This document shows positions 16,645 to 24,937 of a stretch of DNA of 64,000 nucleotides, one piece after another. The position numbers and the translations under genes are program-made. Every line of letters begins with the position of its first letter. Position 1 is the first letter of the stretch. The stretch covers positions 1-64,000 of the forward strand of contig JAIYDJ010000087.1 of the NCBI GenBank assembly GCA_027487575.1, given 5' to 3'. This DNA comes from Rhodobacter sp. (lineage in GTDB: Bacteria; Pseudomonadota; Alphaproteobacteria; Rhodobacterales; Rhodobacteraceae). The notes under the pieces are model-generated. The model did not search any database and had not been told where the DNA came from. It saw only the letters and a program-made list of their open reading frames with translations.

Positions 16645-17396
16645 AGCGACGCCGTTATGCCGCCATCCACATACAGGATGTGCCCGTTGACAAAGCTTGC
16701 CGCGTCCGACGCGAGGAAGATGCAGGCCCCCTGCAGTTCCTCGACATTGCCCCAGCGACCGGCGGGAGTACGCTTTTCCAGCCAGGCCGAGAACGCCGGG
16801 TCCGCCACCAGCGCCGCATTCAGCGGCGTGTCGAAATAGCCGGGCGCGATGGCGTTGCAGTTCAGCCCGTACTTCGCCCAGTCGGTGGCCATGCCCTTGG
16901 TCAGGTTGCCGACCGCCCCCTTCGTGGCCGTATAGGGCGCGATGGAGGGGCGCGCGAGCGCGGTCTGCACGCTGGCGATGTTGATGATCCGGCCGCGTCC
17001 GCGTGCGATCATGTGGCGGGCGACCGCCTGTCCCACGTGGAACACCGATGCGACGTTGGTCTGCAGCAGCCTCTCAAACGCCTCGGGTGGAAAATCCTCA
17101 AGCGGGCCGCGGTGTTGCATGCCGGCGTTGTTCACCAGAATGTCGATGGGCTTGCCCTGCGCCTCGAAGCCATCGACGGCAGTGCGGACCGCAGCATGGT
17201 CGGTCGCATCGAAGATCAGCGTTTCGGACCCTTCGATCCGCGCCGCCGCAGCGGCCAGTTTGTCCGCGTCGCGCCCGTTCAGAACAACCTTTGCCCCGGC
17301 GGCCGCCAAACCCTGGGCCAGCGCGAAGCCGATCCCCTGCGAAGACCCCGTGATGAGCGCCCTGCGCCCCGTCAGATCGAAAAGCCGGTATTGCAC
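16641..17396 (-). CDS. SDR oxidoreductase, gluconate 5-dehydrogenase-like
   Basis: 251 residues. Motifs are TGSSQGIG, NNAG, the Ser of INIASVQ and YTATKGAVGNLTK, with LFDLTGRRALITGSSQGIG typical of gluconate 5-dehydrogenases (Gno/IdnO). It would interconvert 5-keto-D-gluconate and D-gluconate, feeding the gluconokinase encoded next. It is the first gene of a leftward operon, 56 bases from the centre of the palindrome at 17445-17460. The assignment rests on context and family likeness; SDRs are hard to separate by eye. Confidence 0.82.
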   Translation of the reverse strand: MQYRLFDLTGRRALITGSSQGIGFALAQGLAAAGAKVVLNGRDADKLAAAAARIEGSETLIFDATDHAAVRTAVDGFEAQGKPIDILVNNAGMQHRGPLEDFPPEAFERLLQTNVASVFHVGQAVARHMIARGRGRIINIASVQTALARPSIAPYTATKGAVGNLTKGMATDWAKYGLNCNAIAPGYFDTPLNAALVADPAFSAWLEKRTPAGRWGNVEELQGACIFLASDAASFVNGHILYVDGGITASL

Positions 17397-17444
17397 AGCG
17401 GTTTCCTTTCACTTCACTCTCGACAACAGGCATGGCGCCTGTTT

Positions 17445-17460
17445 ATGTTATCGTTAACAT
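17445..17460. promoter_or_regulatory. GntR-type operator A (divergent promoter)
   Basis: ATGTTATCGTTAACAT has perfect arms ATGTTA and TAACAT around TCGT, centred on CG. It lies midway between the gluconate 5-dehydrogenase-like gene (start 17396) and the 2-hydroxyacid dehydrogenase gene (start 17505), so one site can control both operons. It fits the known E. coli GntR operator pattern. Confidence 0.75.
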
Positions 17461-17504
17461 GCGGTGTCAAGACACCAGATTTGTCAACCGGGATCGGAAC
17501 GACC

Positions 17505-18452
17505 ATGACCAAACCCCATATCCTGCAAGTGGGCTCCTACCCGGACTGGGATCAGATTCCCCTGGATGCGGCATTCCAGATGCACCGATACTTCGACGCG
17601 CCCGACAAGGCGACCTTTTTGGCGACAGTCGGGCCGGATATCCGGGGAATCGCCACGCGGGGCGATCTGGGGGCCAATGCCGCGATGATCGCGGCCTGCC
17701 CGCGGCTGGAGGTGATCAGCGTCTACGGCGTGGGCTATGACGCGGTCGATCTGGTCGCGGCCCGGGCGCGCGGCATCCGGGTGACCAACACGCCCGATGT
17801 GCTGACCAACGATGTGGCCGATCTGGGGGTCGCGATGATGCTGATGCAGTCGCGCGGCATGATCGGCGCGGAAACCTGGGTGCGCGACGGGTCCTGGGCC
17901 GCAAAGGGGCAGTATCCGCTGCAACGCAAGGTCTGGGGTCAGCGGGCGGGCATTCTGGGCCTTGGCCGGATCGGGCTTGCGGTGGCGCGGCGTCTGGCGG
18001 CCTTTGACATGCAGATCGCCTATTCCGCATCGTCCCCCAAGGAAGCGGCAAAGGATTGGGAGTTCATCGCCGATCCGGTCGCACTGGCCGCGCGGTCGGA
18101 TTTCCTGTTCGTGACGCTCGCGGCGTCGCCTGCCACGCGCCATATCGTGGGGGCTGCGGCCATCGCGGCGCTGGGGCCGCAGGGCATGCTGATCAACATC
18201 AGCCGGGCCGCGAACATCGACGAAGAGGCCCTTCTGACGGCGCTGGAAACCGGGGCGCTCGGCTCTGCCGCGCTGGATGTGTTCGAAGGCGAGCCAAAGC
18301 TGAACCCGCGCTTCCTGGCCCTGAAGAACGTGCTGTTGCAGCCCCATCACGCCAGCGGCACGTTCGAGACGCGGCAGGCGATGGGCAAACTGTTGCGCGA
18401 CAACCTGACCGCGCATTTCGCGGGGCAACCCCTGCTGACGCCGGTCGCCTGA
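17505..18452 (+). CDS. 2-hydroxyacid dehydrogenase, 2-ketoaldonate/hydroxypyruvate reductase-like (GhrB type)
   Basis: 315 residues from the ATG at 17505. The NAD(P) motif is GILGLGRIG (near 149-157). Catalytic residues fit Arg234 (ISRAANID), Glu263 (FEGEP) and a His in PHHASG (281-282). GhrB/TkrA-type enzymes reduce 2-keto-D-gluconate and 2-keto-L-gulonate, the latter to L-idonate. The next gene, overlapping by one base, is L-idonate 5-dehydrogenase-like, which supports a ketogulonate-to-idonate role. Glyoxylate or hydroxypyruvate reduction remains possible. Confidence 0.88.
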   Translation: MTKPHILQVGSYPDWDQIPLDAAFQMHRYFDAPDKATFLATVGPDIRGIATRGDLGANAAMIAACPRLEVISVYGVGYDAVDLVAARARGIRVTNTPDVLTNDVADLGVAMMLMQSRGMIGAETWVRDGSWAAKGQYPLQRKVWGQRAGILGLGRIGLAVARRLAAFDMQIAYSASSPKEAAKDWEFIADPVALAARSDFLFVTLAASPATRHIVGAAAIAALGPQGMLINISRAANIDEEALLTALETGALGSAALDVFEGEPKLNPRFLALKNVLLQPHHASGTFETRQAMGKLLRDNLTAHFAGQPLLTPVA

Positions 18453-19480
18453 TGCGGGCGATCGTCATTCATGCCGCAAAGGACCTGCGGATCGAGGATC
18501 GGCCCGACGAAACCCCCGGCCCCGGTCAGGTGCGCCTGCGGCTGGCAACGGGCGGGGTGTGCGGGTCGGACCTGCACTACTACAACCACGGCGGCTTTGG
18601 GGCGGTGCGGCTGCGCGAACCGATGATTCTGGGACACGAGGTTTCCGCCTATGTGGACGATCCGGGTGACACGGGGTTCCGGCGCGGACAACTGGTGGCG
18701 GTGTCGCCCAGCAGGCCCTGCGGAGCGTGCAAGTTCTGTCTGGAAGGCATGGCGAACCAGTGCCTGAACATGCGGTTCTACGGCAGCGCCATGCCCTTTC
18801 CGCATATCCAGGGGGCGTTCCGCGAGACTCTGGTGGCCGATGGCAGCCAGTGCGTCGATGCAACCGGATTGACCCCCGGTCAGGCCGCAATGGCCGAACC
18901 GCTGGCCGTGACGCTGCACGCCACGAAGCGCGCGGGCAACATGCTGGGCAAGAGGGTGCTGGTCACCGGATGCGGGCCGATCGGCGCGCTGTCGATCCTT
19001 GCCGCGCGGCGCGCCGGGGCGGCAGAGATCGTGGCGACCGACCTGTCGGATTTCACGTTGGCGCTGGCCCGGCGCGTGGGCGCTGACCGCACGATCAACA
19101 CCGCCGCGACGCCCGGGGCGCTGGCGGAATATGGGGCGGACAAGGGCTATTTCGATGTGCTTTACGAATGCACCGGGGTGGCCGCAGCCCTTGCGGGGGG
19201 CATCGCAGCCTTGCGTCCGCGCGGGGTGATCCTGCAACTGGGGCTGGGCGGCGACATGACCCTTCCGATGATGGCCATCACCGCCAAGGAGCTGGACCTG
19301 CGCGGGTCGTTCCGGTTCCATCCGGAATTCGCGGTGGGCGTGGGTCTGATGCAACGGGGCCTGATCGACGTGACACCGCTGATCACCCATACGGTCGGTC
19401 TGGATCAGGCCGAAACCGCTTTCCGTCTGGCCAGCGACCGGTCGCAGGCGATGAAGGCGCAGATCGTCTTTTCGGCCTAG
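18452..19480 (+). CDS. idnD: Zinc alcohol dehydrogenase, L-idonate 5-dehydrogenase-like
   Basis: 342 residues. Catalytic zinc residues fit Cys37 (GGVCGSDLHYY), His62 and Glu63 (LGHEV). The structural zinc set is Cys90, Cys93, Cys96 and Cys104. The cofactor loop is VTGCGPIGAL. The GGVCGSDLHYYNHGGFG segment and DLRGSFRFHPEF near the C-terminus are typical of L-idonate 5-dehydrogenases, which oxidise L-idonate to 5-keto-D-gluconate. It is coupled to the upstream reductase. It overlaps the convergent GlcG-like gene by 4 bases. Confidence 0.88.
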   Translation: MRAIVIHAAKDLRIEDRPDETPGPGQVRLRLATGGVCGSDLHYYNHGGFGAVRLREPMILGHEVSAYVDDPGDTGFRRGQLVAVSPSRPCGACKFCLEGMANQCLNMRFYGSAMPFPHIQGAFRETLVADGSQCVDATGLTPGQAAMAEPLAVTLHATKRAGNMLGKRVLVTGCGPIGALSILAARRAGAAEIVATDLSDFTLALARRVGADRTINTAATPGALAEYGADKGYFDVLYECTGVAAALAGGIAALRPRGVILQLGLGGDMTLPMMAITAKELDLRGSFRFHPEFAVGVGLMQRGLIDVTPLITHTVGLDQAETAFRLASDRSQAMKAQIVFSA

Positions 19481-19899
19481 GGGATTGCCGTGGCACCAAT
19501 GGCCGCAAGGGCCGCCTGCGCCACTTCGACATCCTGCGCGCCGGTTCCCGATCCGATGCCGATCCCGCCAAGCAGGACACCGCCCCGCCAGATCGGCAGT
19601 CCACCGGGCAGGCCGGTCATCGCCCCATCCGTTGCCGCCGCTATCGCGGGCCGGACGGCCTCGGACAGCGCATCCGAAGGCCTGCCCGTCGAGGCCGCCG
19701 TCTGCGCCTTCGCCCGTGCCGAGCGCATCGACAGCACTCGCGACCCTGCCATCCGCAGGACAGCGAGGTCGACGGCGGACGGATCGACGATCACGATGCA
19801 TTGCGGCTGGCCCATCGCCTGTGCCGTGTCGGCGGCGGCCTGCAGCAGCGCCAGAAGGGCTCGGTCGGTAAGCCTTTCGGTCGGATGCGTGATGTGCAT
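19477..19899 (-). CDS. GlcG/HbpS-family protein
   Basis: 140 residues with the GlcG/HbpS pattern: ALLALLQAAADTAQAMGQPQCIVIVDPS, SARAKAQTAA and the glycine-rich LPGGLPIWRGGVLLGGIGIGSGTGAQDVEVAQAAL. The family has heme-binding and cobalamin-pathway-linked members and often sits with glycolate or sugar-acid genes, with no settled role there. It is divergent from the SMP-30 gene and shares the GntR-type palindrome at 19928-19943. Confidence 0.85.
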   Translation of the reverse strand: MHITHPTERLTDRALLALLQAAADTAQAMGQPQCIVIVDPSAVDLAVLRMAGSRVLSMRSARAKAQTAASTGRPSDALSEAVRPAIAAATDGAMTGLPGGLPIWRGGVLLGGIGIGSGTGAQDVEVAQAALAAIGATAIP

Positions 19900-19927
19900 G
19901 AATGGCCTCTGGATTTGACGCGTGGAG

Positions 19928-19943
19928 TTGTTAACGATACCAA
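19928..19943. promoter_or_regulatory. GntR-type operator B
   Basis: TTGTTAACGATACCAA matches the TGTTA-N4-TAACA core with one mismatch (TACCA on the right), again centred on CG. It lies 29-44 bases upstream of the GlcG-like start (19899) and 25 bases before the SMP-30 ATG (19968). Confidence 0.6.
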
Positions 19944-19967
19944 CTAGGCGAAACAGAGGTGCCTGTC

Positions 19968-20858
19968 ATGTCATTCTTTGAAATCCACGATCCGGCGTTC
20001 GCGGCCTTCGTTCTGGGAAACGCGCCCGTCAAGCGCCTTGCGACCGGATTCGACTGGGTCGAGGGGCCGGTCTGGTTCGGCGATATGGGGTGCCTGCTGT
20101 TTTCCGATATCCCCGGCAACCGGATATTGCGCTGGACGCCCGACGGAGTGACCACGTTCCGCAGCCCGTCGAACTATGCCAACGGCCACACCCGCGACCG
20201 GCAGGGCCGGTTGATCAGTTGTGAACACGGGACGCGGCGCGTAACCCGGACCGAATGGGACGGCACGATCACCACGCTGGCCGACGGGTATGACGGCAAG
20301 CCGCTGAACAGCCCGAACGATGTCGTGGCCACGGGCGACGGCAGCATCTGGTTCAGCGACCCGCATTATGGGATCATGACCGACTACGAAGGGTACAAGG
20401 CCCCGCAGGAACTGCCGTGTCAAGTCTATCGTGTGGCCCCTTCGGGCAAGGTCGCGGCCGTGATCCGGGACATGGCCTGTCCCAACGGATTGGCCTTCAG
20501 CCCCGATGAAAGCCGGCTCTACGTCGCGGACACCGGTCGGATGCACAGCGATGATCCGCAGTCGATCCGGGTTTATGACATGGTGGACGGATGGCCGGTC
20601 AACGGGCGGGTGTTTCACACCATCAGCCCCGGTTGCGCCGACGGGATCAGGGTGGATGCGGATGGCAACCTTTGGTCATCCGCCGCAGACGGGGTGCATT
20701 GCATCGCGCCCGACGGGCGACTGCTGGGCAAGATCCTTGTGCCGGAACTGGTGTCGAACCTGTGTTTCGGCGGGCGGGCCAAGCATCAGCTTTTCATCAC
20801 CGCGACGACCAGCATCTATTCCGTGACCCTGAACAGGCGGGGCGTGCAGTGGCCATGA
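19968..20858 (+). CDS. SMP-30/gluconolactonase family protein
   Basis: 296 residues from the ATG at 19968 after AGAGG; a GTG at 19959 is the only alternative. Metal ligands of the beta-propeller lactonases can be placed: Glu32 (VEGPVWFG), Asn117 (SPNDVV), Asn173 (CPNGLAFS) and Asp225 (ADGIRVD). These enzymes hydrolyse aldonolactones to aldonates. The setting among gluconate and idonate genes fits hydrolysis of a gluconolactone- or gulonolactone-type compound. No signal peptide is visible, so it acts in the cytoplasm. Confidence 0.9.
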   Translation: MSFFEIHDPAFAAFVLGNAPVKRLATGFDWVEGPVWFGDMGCLLFSDIPGNRILRWTPDGVTTFRSPSNYANGHTRDRQGRLISCEHGTRRVTRTEWDGTITTLADGYDGKPLNSPNDVVATGDGSIWFSDPHYGIMTDYEGYKAPQELPCQVYRVAPSGKVAAVIRDMACPNGLAFSPDESRLYVADTGRMHSDDPQSIRVYDMVDGWPVNGRVFHTISPGCADGIRVDADGNLWSSAADGVHCIAPDGRLLGKILVPELVSNLCFGGRAKHQLFITATTSIYSVTLNRRGVQWP

Positions 20859-21022
20859 CTGGATGATGTTCGGCAAGATCGGCCGGGCATGACGTTCCTT
20901 GCGCCGGGCTGGTGGCGCACCGAAATTCAGAAAAGTCAGCAGGACCCGGCCGCGCGCTGGAAGCGCCGGAAGGGACCTGTCCGGGCCTGTCCTGCCCGTC
21001 GCAACGGCCAGACCGGTGATCA
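20859..21022. other. Intergenic stretch without recognised gene
   Basis: Spacer between the SMP-30 gene and operator C. Short frames here lack ribosome sites and family features. I see no clear hairpin terminator. Confidence 0.5.
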
Positions 21023-21038
21023 ATGTTATCGATAACTT
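21023..21038. promoter_or_regulatory. GntR-type operator C upstream of the RbsABC-type importer
   Basis: ATGTTATCGATAACTT contains the perfect 12-base palindrome GTTATCGATAAC centred on CG and matches operator A closely. It ends 6 bases before the TTGACA hexamer of the importer operon. Confidence 0.75.
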
Positions 21039-21044
21039 TTTTTC

Positions 21045-21050
21045 TTGACA
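21045..21050 (+). promoter_or_regulatory. Probable -35 element of the importer operon
   Basis: TTGACA is a perfect consensus -35 hexamer next to operator C. The corresponding -10 (around 21068-21074, CATCGTT) is poor, so the promoter probably depends on a regulator or is weak. Confidence 0.5.
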
Positions 21051-21141
21051 GAAGACGACCGCCAGATCATCGTTTGGCCAGATGCCGGTAAACCTGACGC
21101 AGATCAGATCGGACACGGCATCGCCCCGGGGAGGATCTGCC

Positions 21142-22635
21142 ATGCCACCGTCAACCGACGGCCTGTCGTTCGACCGCATCGTGAAATCCTTCGGCGGCAC
21201 GCAGGCGCTGAAAGGGGTTTCCCTGACGGTGGGCCGGGGCGAGATCGTGGCGCTTCTTGGTGAGAACGGGGCCGGAAAGTCCACCTTGATCAAGGTGCTG
21301 GGCGGCATCCATCGCCCTGACGAGGGAGACGTGCGGATTGACGGCGTGCCCTACATCCACGAGGCGGGCAAGACCGGGGGCCAGAAGGTGGCGTTCATCC
21401 ATCAGGACCTTGGCCTGATCGAATGGATGAGCGTCGCGGAAAACATCGCGCTGGCGCTTGGCTATGTCCGGAGCGGCCGCCGGATCGACTGGGCCGGGAC
21501 CGAAGCTGCCGCCGATGCGGCGCTGACCCTCGTCGAGGCGGATTTTCCCGCCACCGCGCGGGTTTCCAGCCTCACGCGCACGCAGAAATCCCTTGTGGCG
21601 ATTGCCCGCGCGCTGGCGGCCAGCAGCGACTTTCTGGTGCTGGACGAACCGACCGCCAGCCTGCCCGCCGACGAGGTCGAGCGGCTGTTCGTGGCGCTGC
21701 GTCCGCTGAAGGCGCGCGGTGTCGGGATGATCTATGTCAGCCACCGGCTGGACGAGATATTCCGCATCGCCGACCGCGTCGCAGTGCTGCGCGATGGCCA
21801 GATGGTCGGCCTGCGCCCGATCGGCCAGACAACGCCCGAAGATCTGGTCAGCCTGATCGTTGGTCACAAGGCGCGCGAGATTGCCCGCCCCCCTGTGCTG
21901 GACGGCCCGGCCATCCTGAAGGTCGAAGGTCTGGCCACCCCGGCCGTCGGCCCTGTCAGCTTCGACATCCGGCGCGGTGAACTGCTGGGGCTGGCCGGGT
22001 TGCGCGGTGCGGGCCACGAGGATATCGGCCGTGCCCTGTTTGGTGCCATCCCCCATGCCGGGCGCGTCAGTCTGGATGGCCGCGCCCCCGACCTGAGATC
22101 CAGCCAGACAGCGATGCGGTCCGGGATCGGTCTGGTTGCGCGCGACCGGATCGGCGAAAGCGTGGCACCGGGGCTTGCGATCCGTGAAAACGCGTTCCTG
22201 AACCCTTCGGCCACGGGGCGCAGGATGCTTTCCCTGCTGTCATCGCGCCGCGAAGAGGCGATGGCCCATGAGATAGGAACCCGCGTCGGCCTGTCGCCCA
22301 ACGATCCGACGCTGGCGATCGAGGCGCTGTCGGGCGGCAACCAGCAGAAGGTGGTGGTCGGGCGCTGGCTCGATTCCGGCCGCAGGTTGCTGATTACCGA
22401 AGACCCGACGGCAGGTGTCGATGTCGGGGCAAAGGCGGAGATCTATCACCTGCTGTATCAGGCGCTGGCCGGGGGCATGGGCGTTCTGGTCGTGTCCACC
22501 GATTTCGAGGAAATCGCCGCGATATGCCATCGCGCCATCGTCTTCAGCCGGGGTTTGCCCGTGGCCGAACTGACCGGCGCCGCCCTTTCCACAGAATCGC
22601 TGATCCAGGCCGCATCGGCCGGTGAAGCCGCATGA
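21142..22635 (+). CDS. Sugar ABC importer ATP-binding protein (RbsA/XylG-like, CUT2)
   Basis: 497 residues from the ATG at 21142, which has GGAGG at the right distance; the longer frame from 21082 overlaps the promoter. It has two ATPase halves. The first holds Walker A GENGAGKST and Walker B FLVLDEPTASLP, with an atypical signature (LTRTQKSLVAIARAL). The second has the usual degenerate GLRGAGHED P-loop and a good LSGGNQQKVVVGRWL signature with LLITEDPTAGVDVGAK. This asymmetry is normal for CUT2 importers. It works with the permease and binding protein downstream. Confidence 0.93.
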   Translation: MPPSTDGLSFDRIVKSFGGTQALKGVSLTVGRGEIVALLGENGAGKSTLIKVLGGIHRPDEGDVRIDGVPYIHEAGKTGGQKVAFIHQDLGLIEWMSVAENIALALGYVRSGRRIDWAGTEAAADAALTLVEADFPATARVSSLTRTQKSLVAIARALAASSDFLVLDEPTASLPADEVERLFVALRPLKARGVGMIYVSHRLDEIFRIADRVAVLRDGQMVGLRPIGQTTPEDLVSLIVGHKAREIARPPVLDGPAILKVEGLATPAVGPVSFDIRRGELLGLAGLRGAGHEDIGRALFGAIPHAGRVSLDGRAPDLRSSQTAMRSGIGLVARDRIGESVAPGLAIRENAFLNPSATGRRMLSLLSSRREEAMAHEIGTRVGLSPNDPTLAIEALSGGNQQKVVVGRWLDSGRRLLITEDPTAGVDVGAKAEIYHLLYQALAGGMGVLVVSTDFEEIAAICHRAIVFSRGLPVAELTGAALSTESLIQAASAGEAA

Positions 22636-22644
22636 GGACCCGCC

Positions 22645-23667
22645 ATGCCCGGAATTGAATCGAACGCCGTCGAACCGACCAAGGACGAACTGCGCGGCCT
22701 GTCGCCCGTTGGCAAGGCGCTGCGTCTGGCCCCGACCTATGGGCTGGTGATCCTGATGGTGGGCCTGATCGTGCTGTTCTCGCTTTTGCTGCCCAACACC
22801 TTTCCGACCGTGCTGAACCTGCGCTCGATCCTCAGCGACAAGGCGATCATCGCGCTTCTTGCGCTTGCGGCGATGATCCCGATGGTGGCGGGACGCATCG
22901 ATCTGACCGTCGGCTACGGGATCGTGCTGTGGCACATCCTGGCGATCAGCCTGCAAACCCTTTACGGGTTTCCATGGCCGTTGGCCGTTGTCGTCGTGCT
23001 GGGCCTTGGGGTGATCACCGGTGCGCTGAACGGGTTGCTTGTCGAAGTGGCGCGGATCGACAGCTTCATCGCGACGCTGGGCACCGGGACGGTGCTGTAT
23101 GCGCTGGCGCTTTGGCACACCGGCGGCCGCCAGATGGTGGGAAGCCTGCCGGACGCCTTTTACGCCATCAACGGGACCTTCGTCTTCGGACTGCCGATCA
23201 CCGCCTACTACGTATTGGCCATCACGGTCGCGCTGTGGGTGATCCTCGATTACACCCCGACGGGCCGCTATCTGTATGCCATCGGCGCGAACCAGCGCGC
23301 GGCCGAGTTGAACGGCATCCCGACGCGGAAGTTCGTGATCGGGGCATTCGTGGCCTCGGGTGCGCTGACGGCACTTGCGGGGGTGCTTCTGGCCTCGAAG
23401 CTGCGGATCGGGCAGGCGTCGGTCGGACTGGAATTCCTGCTGCCGGCCCTTGTCGGGGCCTTCCTCGGCTCCACCACCATCAAGCCCGGCCGGGTCAACG
23501 TCTGGGGGACCATCGTCGGGGTGATGATCCTTGCGGTCGGCATATCGGGCATCCAGCAGTTCGGCGGCAGTTTCTGGGTGGAGCCGATGTTCAACGGAAC
23601 CACGTTGCTGATCGCGATCGGCATCGCCGGATACGCGCAGCGGAAGAAGGGCGCGAAATCAAAATGA
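22645..23667 (+). CDS. Sugar ABC importer permease (RbsC-like, CUT2)
   Basis: 340 residues with about ten hydrophobic segments. RbsC-family signatures are MIPMVAGRIDLTVGYG, GALNGLLVEVARIDSFIATLGTG, ANQRAAELNGIPTRKFVIGAF and LPALVGAFLGSTTIKPGRVNVWGT. It starts 9 bases after the ATPase stop, behind GAGGA. It forms the membrane pore for the sugar or sugar acid captured by the next gene's product. Confidence 0.93.
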   Translation: MPGIESNAVEPTKDELRGLSPVGKALRLAPTYGLVILMVGLIVLFSLLLPNTFPTVLNLRSILSDKAIIALLALAAMIPMVAGRIDLTVGYGIVLWHILAISLQTLYGFPWPLAVVVVLGLGVITGALNGLLVEVARIDSFIATLGTGTVLYALALWHTGGRQMVGSLPDAFYAINGTFVFGLPITAYYVLAITVALWVILDYTPTGRYLYAIGANQRAAELNGIPTRKFVIGAFVASGALTALAGVLLASKLRIGQASVGLEFLLPALVGAFLGSTTIKPGRVNVWGTIVGVMILAVGISGIQQFGGSFWVEPMFNGTTLLIAIGIAGYAQRKKGAKSK

Positions 23668-23689
23668 TCAGCACAATCGGGAGGATACC

Positions 23690-24736
23690 ATGCTGAAACG
23701 GACTCTTTTGAACGGACTGCTTGCGGGGACCCTTCTGGCCGCAACGGGGCTTGCGGCCTTTGCGCAGGACGCTTTCGACGGCCCGACAACCGGCCCGAAA
23801 GCGGTTGAGGGCAAGACCATTGTCGTGCTCGCCAGCGACATGAAGAACGGTGGCGTGCTGGGTGTCACCACCGGCATCGAAGAGGCCGCCGCCAAGATCG
23901 GCTGGACGGTCAAGGTGCTGGACGGTGCCGGTTCGGTGCAAAGCCGCTCGGCCGCTGTCGGGCAGGCGCTTGCGCTTGGCCGCGCTGGTCTGGTGATCAA
24001 CGGGTTTGACGCCGCCGAACAGCAGGCGGCGCTGGAAGGAGTCACGGCGGCAGGCATCCCGATGGTATCGTGGCATTCCGGCCCGAAAATCGGCTGCGAC
24101 GCGCCGGGCGGCATCTTTGCCAACGTCTCGACCGACGCGATGCAGGTGTCGGATGTGGCGGCGAAATGGGCGCTGGCCGATGCCGGTGGCAAACCGGGCG
24201 TGGTGATCTTTACCGACAGCACCTATCAGATCGCGATCGACAAGGCCGACCGGATGAAGAAGGCCATCGAAGAGGGCGGCGGCACGGTACTTGAGTATGT
24301 CGATACGCCGATTGCCGAAACCTCGACCCGGATGGGCCCGCTGACGACCACGCTGCTGCAGAAGTACGGTGCATCGTGGACGCATTCGCTGGCGATCAAC
24401 GATCTGTATTTCGACTTCATGGGCCCGTCGCTGGCCGCAGCCGGAATCGACGGCAAGGGCGCACCGAAGGCCGGGTCGGCGGGTGACGGATCGGAAGCCG
24501 CGTTCCAGCGCATCCGCAGCGGCCAGTATCAGGCCGTGACGGTGGCGGAACCCCTGAACCTGCAGGGCTGGCAACTGGTGGACGAGTTGAACCGCGCCAT
24601 TTCGGGCGAGGCCTGCTCGGGCTACATCACCGCCCCGGCGCTGGTGACCGAGGAAGGTCTGGCCAACACCACCGGCAATGCGTTCGACCCGGACAACGGC
24701 TATCGCGAGGCTTACGCGGCGATCTGGGGCAAGTAA
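23690..24736 (+). CDS. Sugar-type periplasmic binding protein (RbsB-like)
   Basis: 348 residues with a Sec signal peptide (MLKRTLLNGLLAGTLLAATG, cleavage near AAFAQ). The body is of the ribose-binding type: VLASDMKNGGVLGVTTGIEEAAAKIGW, GFDAAEQQAALEGVTAAGIPMVSWHSGP and VVIFTDSTYQIAIDKADRMKKAI. It is the last gene of the importer operon controlled from operator C. Substrate is probably an aldonate, ketoaldonate or related sugar, judging only from neighbours. A strong hairpin follows the stop. Confidence 0.9.
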   Translation: MLKRTLLNGLLAGTLLAATGLAAFAQDAFDGPTTGPKAVEGKTIVVLASDMKNGGVLGVTTGIEEAAAKIGWTVKVLDGAGSVQSRSAAVGQALALGRAGLVINGFDAAEQQAALEGVTAAGIPMVSWHSGPKIGCDAPGGIFANVSTDAMQVSDVAAKWALADAGGKPGVVIFTDSTYQIAIDKADRMKKAIEEGGGTVLEYVDTPIAETSTRMGPLTTTLLQKYGASWTHSLAINDLYFDFMGPSLAAAGIDGKGAPKAGSAGDGSEAAFQRIRSGQYQAVTVAEPLNLQGWQLVDELNRAISGEACSGYITAPALVTEEGLANTTGNAFDPDNGYREAYAAIWGK

Positions 24737-24753
24737 GGCCGCGATCATCGGAC

Positions 24754-24784
24754 GGGGGTGCCAGAGCGTCGCTTTGGCACCCCC
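24754..24784 (+). terminator. Strong hairpin terminator after the RbsB-like gene
   Basis: Perfect 10-base arms GGGGGTGCCA and TGGCACCCCC, extendable inward through AGC/GCT pairing, lie 17 bases after the stop. The following tail TTGCCTGTT is only moderately T-rich. It ends the importer operon. Confidence 0.75.
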
Positions 24785-24937
24785 TTGCCTGTTCGCCATC
24801 GCGCATCGCGGGGTAATTCTTCCGGCGGGCGGCCGACGCGGTTGCGCCGGCCCCTGACTGCCATGGCGGCGGTCTGCTGTTTCACCACATCGCTGCGGAT
24901 GCCGTCGTGCGCCGTGCCCGCGCACCGGCCGGCTTGT

